Shown: positions 35,646 through 44,018 of the stretch, piece by piece
Position numbering within the stretch: position 1 is the first letter of the stretch
Layout of the letters: the number at the start of each line of letters is the position of its first letter
From: SHVZ01 sp041906305
Lineage (GTDB): Bacteria; Pseudomonadota; Alphaproteobacteria; SHVZ01
Assembly: GCA_041906305.1 (NCBI GenBank)
Contig: JAYRJL010000004.1
Span: forward strand, 310,001-374,000
DNA length: 64,000 nt
Reading direction: 5' to 3'
The notes under the pieces: generated by a model
Told to the model about the DNA's origin: nothing
Seen by the model: only the letters and a program-made list of their open reading frames with translations
Databases searched by the model: none
Position numbers and translations under genes: made by a program

Positions 35646-36989
35646 CTAAGCCGCGAGGCGTGCCGGGAGCTGGCAGACGCGCTCGTCCCAGGCGAGGTTG
35701 ATGCGGCTCTCGGGCTTGACCGCGAGGCGTTCGGCGATCAGCGCCTCGGCCAGCGAGCGGTCGCCCGACCGGAGCGCCGCCTCGACCAGCGTCCACGAGA
35801 AGATGTCGCGCTGCGCGTGGCTGCCGCCGAAGCGGCTGGCCTTGCCGCGGACCGGCAGCAGGTGCTCGATCGCCTCGTCGTAGGCGCCGCGGCCGAAGGC
35901 CATGAAGCCCTTGAGGGACGGAAGACCGATCTCGCGGGTCATCATCGCGTTCGTGCCCTTGCCTTCGGCCGAGCGCTCGGCGGCCTTCATCAGCAGCTTC
36001 TGCTCCGCCTGCCGATCCGCGCCGATGAACGACATCATCGCGTGCAGGTCGTTGAAGGCGTAGTAGCCGTCGTTGATGCGGCTGGTCCATTTGTCCGCGA
36101 TCGGGTTCCAGCGGTCGCCGACATCGTGGCCGAACGTGCTGAGCCGCCACATCATCGCCGAGCCGTCGACCAGCTCGAGCGCCTGGCTGAAGCCGCCGGA
36201 GGCGATCTTCTCGTCGTATTGCCTGAACGCGCCGGTCACGTCGCCGGTGTCGAGCCGGAACAGCGCCTGGTGCCACCAGTTGTGGAAGTTGAAGAGGCCG
36301 TTCGGCGCCCAGTGGGCCGAGGTGGTCTCGAGCCATTCGACGCCGTCGGCGGCGCGGCCCTGCATCTCCATCACATGTGCGACCGCATGCGCGGCCCAGG
36401 CGTCACGGCCATCGAGCGAGACCGCCTCACGGCCGGTCGCTTCGGCCTGGGCATAGTCGCCCGACTCCTCGAGCCCGAAGGCGTACATGCCGAGCACGAA
36501 GCCGTAGTTCGGCACCTGCCTGTCCCAGTGCGGCAGCACGCGCGCCACACGGTCGCGCAGCATGTGCGAGTAGCCGAGGAAGAAGTCCGAGAGCTGCGCG
36601 AACTGGACCGCGAGGATGTCGCGCGGGTAGAGCATCGCGGCGCGGCCCCAGCGGTCGTTGGCCTCGTCGAAGCGGCCGTCGAGCCAGGCGCGCGTGGCGG
36701 CGATGTGAAGCCGCTCGCGGTCGTTGGCCTTGGGCAGCAGCGCCTCGGCCGCGGCGACCGACTTCGCCAGCTCGCCTTCGAACATCTTGTCGCCGGTGGT
36801 CGCCAGCATGCCGGCCCGGAAGGCGTGCGCCATCGGCATGGCCGGGTTCGCCGAGATCAGGCGGTCGACCGCGCCGAGCGGATCGGCCTGATAGGCGTTC
36901 ATCAGGGTGGTCGCGCCTTCGAGCGCGCGGATGTCCGCGGCGGTGGCGTTGGAGACCGGGTTGCCCCAGAGGTCGGTAAGTGTACGCAT
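35646..36989 (-). CDS. TTC38-like tetratricopeptide repeat protein
   Basis: A 447-residue soluble protein resembling eukaryotic tetratricopeptide repeat protein 38 along its full length. Shared landmarks are AHAFRAGML near residue 55, ERLHIAATRAWLDG, YPRDILAVQFAQLSDFFLGY, YGFVLGMYAFGLEESGDY, DAWAAHAVAHVMEMQGR, NFHNWWHQALF and GGSHAQRDIF. Helical repeat segments run from about residue 90 to 430. No function is known for this family. It is divergent from a TetR regulator 200 bases away. Confidence 0.88.
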   Translation of the reverse strand: MRTLTDLWGNPVSNATAADIRALEGATTLMNAYQADPLGAVDRLISANPAMPMAHAFRAGMLATTGDKMFEGELAKSVAAAEALLPKANDRERLHIAATRAWLDGRFDEANDRWGRAAMLYPRDILAVQFAQLSDFFLGYSHMLRDRVARVLPHWDRQVPNYGFVLGMYAFGLEESGDYAQAEATGREAVSLDGRDAWAAHAVAHVMEMQGRAADGVEWLETTSAHWAPNGLFNFHNWWHQALFRLDTGDVTGAFRQYDEKIASGGFSQALELVDGSAMMWRLSTFGHDVGDRWNPIADKWTSRINDGYYAFNDLHAMMSFIGADRQAEQKLLMKAAERSAEGKGTNAMMTREIGLPSLKGFMAFGRGAYDEAIEHLLPVRGKASRFGGSHAQRDIFSWTLVEAALRSGDRSLAEALIAERLAVKPESRINLAWDERVCQLPARLAA

Positions 36990-37189
36990 CGTCTGTCGTC
37001 CTTCGTGCTTCAGTCGCTCTTCCCTGAGCGGAGCGACGGAATACGTTGGAAACGGGAGGGCGCTCTAGCCGACTTGTGGTACAGCGCGGGAATAATTCTT
37101 CGCGTCAGCGCGTTAGTTCGATTTCCCAGGGCTGGAGCCGCGACGCTCGAGCCCCCGACTGTACCGATGGTGGAGTGACGAAGATCACA

Positions 37190-37861
37190 ATGACCGCCCA
37201 GATGACGGCCCAGATTTCGGTTCCGCAAACCCTTGCCGATGCGAAACCTCCTTGCGCGAAGCCGTCGGCGCGTCTGCGCCTGATGGACCTCGCCGAGGAC
37301 GCGATCATCAAGAAGGGCTTCGGCGCCACGTCGATCGACGAGCTGGTGGCTGGCGCCGGCATCACCAAGAGCGGCTTCTTCTATCACTTCCGAGACAAGC
37401 GGGAGCTCGCGATCGCGCTGATCGAACGCCACTTCGAGCAGGACGACGAGATCCTCGACGGCATCTTCGGACGGGCACGCGCGCTCGACGACGATCCGCT
37501 GCGCGCCTTCCTCATCGGCGTGAAGCTGCTGGCCGAGTTCCTGGCGAACCTGCCGGAGAACTATCCCGGCTGCCTCGTGGCCTCGATCTGCTACCAGGAG
37601 CAGCTCTTCAACCGCGAGGTCCGCGATCTGACCCGCGACGGCATGCTCTGCTGGCGCGTGCGCTTCGCGGGTTACCTGAAGGAGATCGCCGAGCGATATC
37701 CGCCGAGGATGAAGGTGGACCTGGAGGAGCTGGCCGACATGCTGACCACCCTGATCGAGGGCGGTCTGGTCCTCGGCAAGATCCAGTCGGAGCCCGGGCT
37801 TCTGCCGCGCCAGCTGCTGCTCTACCACGGTTTCGTAAAGGCGGTGTTCGCTCGCGACTAG
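37190..37861 (+). CDS. TetR/AcrR-family transcriptional regulator
   Basis: A 223-residue regulator with a typical TetR DNA-binding domain: LMDLAEDAIIKKGFGATSIDELVAGAGITKSGFFYHFRDKRELA. The ligand-binding half is helical with one YPGCLVAS cysteine segment as in AcrR-like proteins. ATG 37190 is used; an in-frame GTG at 37175 has a slightly better upstream GGTGGA. It precedes an SDR gene by 87 bases on the same strand and faces the TTC38-like gene, either of which could be its target. Confidence 0.9.
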   Translation: MTAQMTAQISVPQTLADAKPPCAKPSARLRLMDLAEDAIIKKGFGATSIDELVAGAGITKSGFFYHFRDKRELAIALIERHFEQDDEILDGIFGRARALDDDPLRAFLIGVKLLAEFLANLPENYPGCLVASICYQEQLFNREVRDLTRDGMLCWRVRFAGYLKEIAERYPPRMKVDLEELADMLTTLIEGGLVLGKIQSEPGLLPRQLLLYHGFVKAVFARD

Positions 37862-37948
37862 GCCGCGGCGTTTGGGATATTCTCCGGCTCCTTCCTTCCG
37901 CCGGGCCTCTGAAGCCGGCGCTATTCATAAGACCCAAAGGAGCTTCCC

Positions 37949-38701
37949 ATGGCCTCGTCCCAGAAGATCGCCATCGTCACCGGCGCCGGCAGCGGCATCG
38001 GCCGCGCCGCGGCCCTCGCCCTCGCCAAGGACGGCTTCGCCGTGGTCCTGGCCGGACGGAAGAAGGACACGCTGGACGAGACGGCGAAGCGCGCGGGCTC
38101 GGCCAAGACCCTCGTGGTCCCGACCGACGTGCAGGACCATGCCTCGATCAAGGCGCTGTTCGCCAAGACCAAGGAGACCTTCGGCCGCCTTGACGTGCTC
38201 TTCAACAATGCCGGCATCGGCGCGCCCGGCATCAACATGGAAGACCTGACCTACGAGCAGTGGATGGCCGTGGTGCAGACGAACCTCACCGGTCCGTTCC
38301 TCTGCACGCAGGAGGCCATCAAGATCATGAAGGACCAGAACCCGCGCGGCGGCCGCATCATCAACAACGGCTCGATCTCGGCGCACACGCCGCGCCCGAA
38401 CTCCTCGCCCTACACCGCGACCAAGCACGCGATCCAGGGCCTCACCAAGTCGACCGCGCTCGACGGCCGCAAGTACGACATCGCCTGCGGCCAGGTCGAC
38501 GTCGGCAACGCCGCGACCGAGATGACCGAGCGCATGCAGGCGGGCATCCTGCAGCCGACCGGCGAGATGATGGTCGAGCCCCGCATGAACGTCGAGGCGG
38601 TCGCCGGCGCCGTCTCCTACATGGCGAGCCTGCCGCTGGACGCGAACGTGCTGTTCCTGACCGTGATGGCGACCAAGATGCCGTTCGTCGGTCGAGGCTA
38701 A
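37949..38701 (+). CDS. Short-chain dehydrogenase/reductase
   Basis: A 250-residue classical SDR. The cofactor loop TGAGSGIGRAAALALA starts at residue 11, NNAG is at about residue 90, the catalytic serine lies in NNGSISAHTPR and the active YxxxK in SPYTATKHAIQG. A basic residue pair (GRKKDT) after the second strand suggests NADP preference. An AAAGGAGC ribosome site precedes the ATG. Located directly downstream of a TetR gene, which may control it; the substrate is unknown. Confidence 0.92.
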   Translation: MASSQKIAIVTGAGSGIGRAAALALAKDGFAVVLAGRKKDTLDETAKRAGSAKTLVVPTDVQDHASIKALFAKTKETFGRLDVLFNNAGIGAPGINMEDLTYEQWMAVVQTNLTGPFLCTQEAIKIMKDQNPRGGRIINNGSISAHTPRPNSSPYTATKHAIQGLTKSTALDGRKYDIACGQVDVGNAATEMTERMQAGILQPTGEMMVEPRMNVEAVAGAVSYMASLPLDANVLFLTVMATKMPFVGRG

Positions 38702-38710
38702 AGGCCGCGG

Positions 38711-39433
38711 CTAGAACTTCTTCGTCACGGTCGCGATCGCGCGTCCGCCGCAGAGCGTGGTGCCGGCGAAGCACTCGCTCTTCGAGAGATCGGTGTCGAC
38801 GTAGGAGAGTCCGAGGGTGAGGCCCAGGACCTCCTTCGTCACGCCGAGGCTCCAGTCGAAATAGTCGGGCGCGCCGAACACCGCATTCCGGTCGATCGAC
38901 TGGTGACCGAGATGGCCGCTCGCGACCAGGCCCCAGGGCAGGGGCACGTCGACATTGGCCTGCAGGTAGAGCGCGTCGCCGCTCCCGCCGAAATAGTCGG
39001 TCGAGTAGTTGGCGCCTAACGTCAGCGCAGCCATGCCGAAGTCGTAGCTGAGCTTGGCCGCGATCTCGAAGAAGTCGTAGTTCAGGCTCGAGCGGGCACT
39101 GGGGTAGGCGTAGTAGACGAAGCCCAGGTCCCAGCCGATCTCGCCGATCTTGCCGCGCACGCCGCCGGTGACGTCCAGCTCGATGTTGGCGTCGGTGAAG
39201 TTCACGTTCGAGCCCCAGATGCCGAGATAGGGGGCGACGCTGCCGACCTCGGCGCCGTATTCGAGCCCGGCCTGGATCGCCGGATCGTTGTCGGTCTGCG
39301 AGATGCCTCGGAATGTGTAGTCGGTCGCCAGCGTCGCGAGGCCGGTGACCGCACCGGGGATCGTTTGCGCGGCCGCAGGAAGCGCCGCGACGGCGAGGAG
39401 GGCGGCGGCGGCGAGGGCGCTCGGACGGATCAT
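38711..39433 (-). CDS. TorF-family putative outer-membrane porin
   Basis: A 240-residue exported protein. The start at 39433 gives a signal peptide ending in AALPAAAQT, then TDYTFRGISQTDNDPAIQAGLEY, the signature of the TIGR02001/TorF-like porin family. Alternating amphipathic strands rich in Tyr and Gly continue to the C-terminus, which ends in aromatic phenylalanine (VTKKF), as outer-membrane barrels do. A single cysteine pair, ECFAGTTLC, occurs near the end. It is expected to form an outer-membrane channel. Confidence 0.85.
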   Translation of the reverse strand: MIRPSALAAAALLAVAALPAAAQTIPGAVTGLATLATDYTFRGISQTDNDPAIQAGLEYGAEVGSVAPYLGIWGSNVNFTDANIELDVTGGVRGKIGEIGWDLGFVYYAYPSARSSLNYDFFEIAAKLSYDFGMAALTLGANYSTDYFGGSGDALYLQANVDVPLPWGLVASGHLGHQSIDRNAVFGAPDYFDWSLGVTKEVLGLTLGLSYVDTDLSKSECFAGTTLCGGRAIATVTKKF

Positions 39434-39573
39434 CGAGAGGGCTCCGGTTGGGCTGGTCCAACCGAACCAAGAACAAGTTCCGTGCCAAGGCACCGCGGGC
39501 GGAATTTCGATGCTGCGCGCGCGCGACGGCGGACGTTTCTGCCTGCGGAACGCTCAAATGCCCACGAGTTCGC

Positions 39574-41025
39574 CTACATCGTCGCCCGCAGCGGCCGGTG
39601 CTCGACCAGGGTGAAGACGCCGAGCGCCGCGAGCAGGACTCCGACCACGGCCCAGAACATCACGCCGAACGCATGGGCGACCTCGACGCGGGCCGGCGGC
39701 GCCAGGGGATGACGGACCAGCTCGTCCAGGCTGGCGAGGCCGGCCGTGTCGGGGACCCAGGCGACGATCAATCCCAGAACCAGCGCCGAGGCGGCGGCGA
39801 TCAGGATCGCGGCGCCCAGCGCGCGCGCGAAGCCGATGGCGCCGGTGACCGCGCCGATGTCGCGGCGCTCGACCGCGTTCTGGGCGGCGACCATCGTGGT
39901 CGGGAAGATCACGCCGATGCCGAAGCCGAAGAAGGTCAGCAGCACCGTGGTCTCCAGTGCCGACACCCGCCCGGCGAAGGTTGCGAGGATCGCCAGCGAC
40001 AGGGCCGAGACCGGAAGTCCGATGAACGGCGGCAGCCGGTAGGCGCCGTGGGTCTTGGTGTAGCGGCCGGCGAGCCAGGCGGTGAAGGTCGAGGAGATCA
40101 TCATCGGCATCATCAGGAAACCGACGGTCGCCGCCGGGATCTGCAAGCCCACCTGGTAGAAGGTCGGCGCCAGAACAGCGACGACGAGATAGGCGCCGAA
40201 GGCCAGGAAGATGGCGGTCAGCGTCGGACCGACCACGCGGTCGGTCAGGAATCGCGGCGGCATGATCGGCTCGGCGATGCGTGCCTGGCGGAGCCCGAAG
40301 GCGACGAGGACCACGACCCCGATGCCGAGGCCAGCCAGGAGCTCGGGCGAGTTCCAGGCGAAGCGGGTGCCGCCCAGCGAGAGGGCCAGCAGAAGGCCGA
40401 CGCTGCCGACCGCGAGCAGCACGATGCTGAGCCAGTCGAACGGCGCCTTGCGGCCATGGATCGGCAGGCGCTTGAGCGCCTTGTCGGCGAAGAGAAGGGC
40501 GGCGATCCCGATCGGCAGGTTGAGCCAGAAGATCGACGGCCACCCGAGGTGCTGGGCCATGATGCCGCCGACGCTGGGACCGAGGAGCGACGACGAGCCC
40601 CAGACCATCGAGAAGTAGGCGCTGTACTTGCCGCGCTCACGCGGGGCGACGACGTCGGCGACAGCCGCCTGGGCGGAGGTGATCAGCGCGCCGCCGCCGA
40701 TGCCTTGGAGCGCACGGGCGAGCGCCAGGCCCAGCATCGAGGTCGCGAGCGCACAGAGCACGGAGGCGACCAGGAACACCGCGAGCGCGACGTGCAGCAT
40801 CCGGCGTCTTCCGTAGAAGTCGCCGAGCTTGCCCGCGATCGGCGTGATGCAGGTCGAGGTCAGGAGGTAGGCGGTGATCACCCACGAGAGCAGATGCACG
40901 TCGCCGAGATCGGCGGCGATCGAGGGCAGTGCCGTCGAGACGATCGTGGTCTCGAGGGCGGCGAGGAACATCATGGTCATCGCGCCGGCAATCGCCGCGC
41001 GGACCTCCGGCTCGGTAAGCTGCAT
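39574..41025 (-). CDS. MFS transporter, DHA2 (EmrB/QacA) family
   Basis: A 483-residue inner-membrane protein with about 14 hydrophobic segments. The DHA2 family motif C-like region ALQGIGGGALITSAQAAV and the motif A-like GKLGDFYGRRRML are present, and the N-terminus shows LETTIVSTALPSIAADLGD, which is typical of drug-proton antiporters. It probably exports amphipathic toxic compounds; the substrate is unknown. Upstream on the same strand is an AraC-GyrI regulator gene, 92 bases away, a common partner for multidrug exporters. Confidence 0.93.
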   Translation of the reverse strand: MQLTEPEVRAAIAGAMTMMFLAALETTIVSTALPSIAADLGDVHLLSWVITAYLLTSTCITPIAGKLGDFYGRRRMLHVALAVFLVASVLCALATSMLGLALARALQGIGGGALITSAQAAVADVVAPRERGKYSAYFSMVWGSSSLLGPSVGGIMAQHLGWPSIFWLNLPIGIAALLFADKALKRLPIHGRKAPFDWLSIVLLAVGSVGLLLALSLGGTRFAWNSPELLAGLGIGVVVLVAFGLRQARIAEPIMPPRFLTDRVVGPTLTAIFLAFGAYLVVAVLAPTFYQVGLQIPAATVGFLMMPMMISSTFTAWLAGRYTKTHGAYRLPPFIGLPVSALSLAILATFAGRVSALETTVLLTFFGFGIGVIFPTTMVAAQNAVERRDIGAVTGAIGFARALGAAILIAAASALVLGLIVAWVPDTAGLASLDELVRHPLAPPARVEVAHAFGVMFWAVVGVLLAALGVFTLVEHRPLRATM

Positions 41026-41117
41026 CGGGGGGATCGGTCCGGGGAGAGGAGTATTCTTGCCAGTCTATCATCCTGGCGCCGTTCACCCCACAGAACTTGA
41101 TCTCGGCTATCGAACGG

Positions 41118-41987
41118 CTACTTGCTGACCAGCGGCAGGTGGATGTCGGTCAGCCACTCCTTCGGCGGCAGCATGCGCGGGTTGTTGATGTACTCCTCGA
41201 AGCAGGGGCGGTCGGCCGGTTCCTCGCCGCTGGTCGGCAACCAGGTGCCGAACAGCCAGGCGTAGGCGGTCGGAAGTTCGGCATACGGGCCCTGGTGGCG
41301 CATCACCGCGTGGCGGCCTCCGGCGATCTCGTGAAGGCGGAAGTCGCCGTCGAGCTGCACGTCCGGCCCGATGGTCACGCAGGCGTCCGACCGCAGCGCC
41401 TCCGCCTTTACCGCGCTCTGGTCGTCGTAGAAGACACCGAACATGCGACAGCTTTCGGTCAAGAGACCCCTGGGCCCCGCCCAGGCGAAGAGGCGGTCGA
41501 AAGCGGTGCCGATCTCCATGTAGGGCCCGACATGGCGGAGTGCCGCGACGCGGATCGGTCGGGTGACGCGGACATCGACGGTGTGCATGGTCGGGTTCTC
41601 CTGCTCGTGGACCGGCTCCAGCGGCACCAGCCGTCCGCTCTTGCGATAGGCGGCGGGCGTGGCGCCGTAGGCCGAGACGAAGGCGCGGGTGAAGGCGGGT
41701 ACGCTGGCGTAGCCGGCGCGCGTGGCGATCCGTCCGATTTCGAGATCGCCCCGCACCAGGTCGCCGGCGGCACGGCTCAGGCGGTTTCGCCTGAGCGTGT
41801 CGGCGACGGTCTCGCCGACGATCTGGCGGTAGATGCGGTGGAAGTGGAACGGCGAGAAGCAGGCGACTTCGGCGAGCCGGTCGAGATCGAGCGGGTCGTC
41901 GAGATGCTCGCCGATATGGCGCATCACCCGGTCTATCCGGCGGCCGTAGTCGCTCTGGGTCTGCGCGCGAAGCGTCATGCCGGACAC
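41118..41987 (-). CDS. AraC-family regulator with GyrI-like effector domain
   Basis: A 289-residue protein. Residues 15-115 are an AraC double helix-turn-helix (LDRLAEVACFSPFHFHRIYRQIVGE and IATRAGYASVPAFTRAFVSAYGATPAAYR). Residues 130-289 are a GyrI-like small-molecule binding domain, as in SbmC and Rob, ending in a PKEWLTDIHLPLV segment. The architecture is that of regulators activated by antibiotics or other amphipathic ligands. It lies just upstream of, and in the same direction as, the MFS exporter, which is its most likely target. Confidence 0.92.
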   Translation of the reverse strand: MSGMTLRAQTQSDYGRRIDRVMRHIGEHLDDPLDLDRLAEVACFSPFHFHRIYRQIVGETVADTLRRNRLSRAAGDLVRGDLEIGRIATRAGYASVPAFTRAFVSAYGATPAAYRKSGRLVPLEPVHEQENPTMHTVDVRVTRPIRVAALRHVGPYMEIGTAFDRLFAWAGPRGLLTESCRMFGVFYDDQSAVKAEALRSDACVTIGPDVQLDGDFRLHEIAGGRHAVMRHQGPYAELPTAYAWLFGTWLPTSGEEPADRPCFEEYINNPRMLPPKEWLTDIHLPLVSK

Positions 41988-42021
41988 CTTAAGCGAAGCC
42001 GGCTTGATCCTGCTTGCGGGC

Positions 42022-42420
42022 TTAGGGCTCTGACCGGCCCTTTCCTTCGCGGTCCTTCGGATAGTGCCGGGCGAGATCGAACGGCGGCAGCCAGCTCTCG
42101 CGCCGGACCGTCCAGAGTTCGTAGGTGGGCTTGAAACGGTTCGGTGCGTCGAAGCATCCGAGGTTGACCTCGGTCTCGTCGCTGGAGCGCCCGAACACGG
42201 TCGAGCCGCAGACCGGACAGAAGTGACGGCCCTTGTATTCCCGGGTCACGCCGGTGATCGCGACTGCTTCGGACGGGAAGATCGCCGAGGCATGGAACAG
42301 TGCGCCGTGGTGCTTGCGGCAATCGAGGCAGTGGCACATCCCGACCCGATAGGGGGCGCCGGAGACGGTGAAGCGCACCGCTCCGCAGAGGCAGCCGCCG
42401 GCATTCGCGGTGTCGCTCAT
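42022..42420 (-). CDS. GFA-family protein (Mss4-like zinc fold)
   Basis: A 132-residue zinc protein of the glutathione-dependent formaldehyde-activating (GFA) family. Zinc ligands are clear: GCLCGAVRF, MCHCLDCRK and HFCPVCGST. Members are often called formaldehyde-activating enzymes but most lack proven activity. Its stop is 34 bases upstream of the AraC-GyrI gene, and the pseudouridine synthase gene ends 11 bases before its start, so it may be part of that transcript. Confidence 0.9.
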   Translation of the reverse strand: MSDTANAGGCLCGAVRFTVSGAPYRVGMCHCLDCRKHHGALFHASAIFPSEAVAITGVTREYKGRHFCPVCGSTVFGRSSDETEVNLGCFDAPNRFKPTYELWTVRRESWLPPFDLARHYPKDREGKGRSEP

Positions 42421-42430
42421 CGCTTTTTCC

Positions 42431-43114
42431 TCAAGGGGAGATCTCCCCGCGCCAGCCGCACGCGGCGAGCGCTTCCTGCATATGGGGAGGCACCGGGGCC
42501 GTCGCGCCGACGGGCGCGCGCGACGGATAAAGCGGGAGCTCGACGGCGCGGGAATGAAGATGGAGCCTGGGCCCGCCCTTGCCGTAGACGGGATCTCCGA
42601 TGACGGGACACCCGAGCTCTGCCAGGTGCACGCGGATCTGATGCGTGCGGCCGGTGCGCGGGTGACACTCGATCCACGCGCGCGTTCCGTCCGATCCCAT
42701 CACGCGATAGTCGGTGGCGGCGGCCTGGCCCTTCTCGGCGTCGACCACCATCTTCCACCCGGCCTTGGGCGTCAGCTTGGCGAGCGGAAGCTCGATACGG
42801 CCTTCCTTCTCCCTGGGCACGCCGTCGGTCACCGCCCAGTAGGTCTTGCCGACGCGTCCGCTCTGGAACAGCTTGCCGAGCTTGGAGAGCGCCTTCCGGT
42901 GACGGCCGAGCACCAGGCAGCCCGACGTGTCGCGGTCCAGGCGATGGGCCAGGGCCGGCGCCTGCGGCAGGCCGAAGCGCAGATGAGAGAAATGCTGCTC
43001 GAGGTTCTCGCCGCCGCCGGGCCCGGCATGGACGGGAATGCCGGCTGGCTTGTCGAGGATCAGGATCAGGCCATCCCGGAAGAGAAGGCGGGAGAGAAGC
43101 TCGTCGGGCGTCAT
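42431..43114 (-). CDS. RluA-family pseudouridine synthase
   Basis: A 227-residue RNA pseudouridine synthase. The catalytic aspartate is in HRLDRDTSGCLVLGR, and HPRTGRTHQIRVHLAELGCPVIGD is the second family hallmark. No N-terminal S4 domain is present, so RluA-like rRNA/tRNA targets are most likely. ATG 43114 is used; an in-frame ATG at 43189 would add 25 residues of low similarity and would make the start overlap that of the divergent methyltransferase gene. There is no clear ribosome site at either. Confidence 0.9.
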   Translation of the reverse strand: MTPDELLSRLLFRDGLILILDKPAGIPVHAGPGGGENLEQHFSHLRFGLPQAPALAHRLDRDTSGCLVLGRHRKALSKLGKLFQSGRVGKTYWAVTDGVPREKEGRIELPLAKLTPKAGWKMVVDAEKGQAAATDYRVMGSDGTRAWIECHPRTGRTHQIRVHLAELGCPVIGDPVYGKGGPRLHLHSRAVELPLYPSRAPVGATAPVPPHMQEALAACGWRGEISP

Positions 43115-43187
43115 GCTGGGGGTCGGAATGCCGGTCGCGGTGACCGATGTCAACCGATCGGCGCTTGCGTGATAGGGTGCGCGCGCC

Positions 43188-43982
43188 ATGCCACGTCCGC
43201 CCCGATCTCGCCGACCGCAGTCCCGTCCGCCCGAGCCGAGGCGCGATCTCGCCCGCATCGGCGGGCTGCCGGCCGTTCGGGCGCTGTTCGCGACGGCTCC
43301 CGAACGGATCGAGCGCCTGTTCTTCCTGCCGTCGATGCGCGGCCAGATCGACGACCTCTGCCGGGTGATGGCGGAGGCGCGGAAGCCCTATCGCGAGGTC
43401 GAGGCCGAGGAGTTGGCGAAGGTTGCCGGCAGCATCCTGCACGGCGGGATCGTGGCGGTCGCAGCACCCAGGGCCACGCTCGACTTCGATCCGGCCAAGG
43501 CGCGGACAACTGCGGGCGAGCTGCCCTTGCTGCTGTGCCTGGACGGCGTCGCCAACCCGCATAACCTCGGCGCCATCATTCGCAGTGCCGCGTTCTTCGG
43601 GCTCGACCGTGTCGTGCTTTCCGACCATCCGGGCCAGGCGGGGCCGTCGGACGCGTCGCAGCGCGTCGCCGAAGGCGGGTTCGAATACGTGACGCTGTAC
43701 AGGGCGAAGCACTTTCCGCAGACGATCAAGCACCTGAAGCCGGCCTACCGCGTCGTCGGCACCGCGCTCGACCGCGGCCGGCCGCTGGAAGAGCTGCCCC
43801 GTGACAAGCCGATCGCCCTCATCCTCGGCAACGAGGAGTTCGGCATGAATCCTCAGGCCCTCGCCAATTGCGACGACGTGGTGAAGATCGAGGGAACGGG
43901 GCGTATCCAGTCGCTGAACGTCGCGGCGACGGCGGCGATCCTGATTCACGCGCTCGCCAAGAAAAAGCCCCGCCAGGCCTGA
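43188..43982 (+). CDS. TrmH/SpoU-family RNA 2'-O-methyltransferase
   Basis: A 264-residue SPOUT methyltransferase. A basic N-terminal segment and substrate-binding domain (residues 20-100, with GLPAVRALFATAPERIERLFF) are followed by the knotted SAM domain: LCLDGVANPHNLGAIIRSAAFFG, IALILGNEEFGMN and GTGRIQSLNVAATAAILIHAL, matching motifs 1 to 3. The target, tRNA Gm18 or 23S rRNA, cannot be decided. Its start is divergent from, and within about 75 bases of, the pseudouridine synthase start. Confidence 0.93.
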   Translation: MPRPPRSRRPQSRPPEPRRDLARIGGLPAVRALFATAPERIERLFFLPSMRGQIDDLCRVMAEARKPYREVEAEELAKVAGSILHGGIVAVAAPRATLDFDPAKARTTAGELPLLLCLDGVANPHNLGAIIRSAAFFGLDRVVLSDHPGQAGPSDASQRVAEGGFEYVTLYRAKHFPQTIKHLKPAYRVVGTALDRGRPLEELPRDKPIALILGNEEFGMNPQALANCDDVVKIEGTGRIQSLNVAATAAILIHALAKKKPRQA

Positions 43983-43994
43983 GCCGGGCGGGGC
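43967..43994. terminator. Bidirectional hairpin terminator
   Basis: GCCCCGCC (43967-43974) pairs perfectly with GGCGGGGC (43987-43994) around a 12-base loop holding the methyltransferase stop codon. On the plus strand CGTTTCTCTC follows; on the minus strand the stem is followed by TTTTTC, so it suits the gene ending at 44019 as well. It separates two convergent genes. Confidence 0.75.
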
Positions 43995-44018
43995 CGTTTC
44001 TCTCGCAACGACGATACG

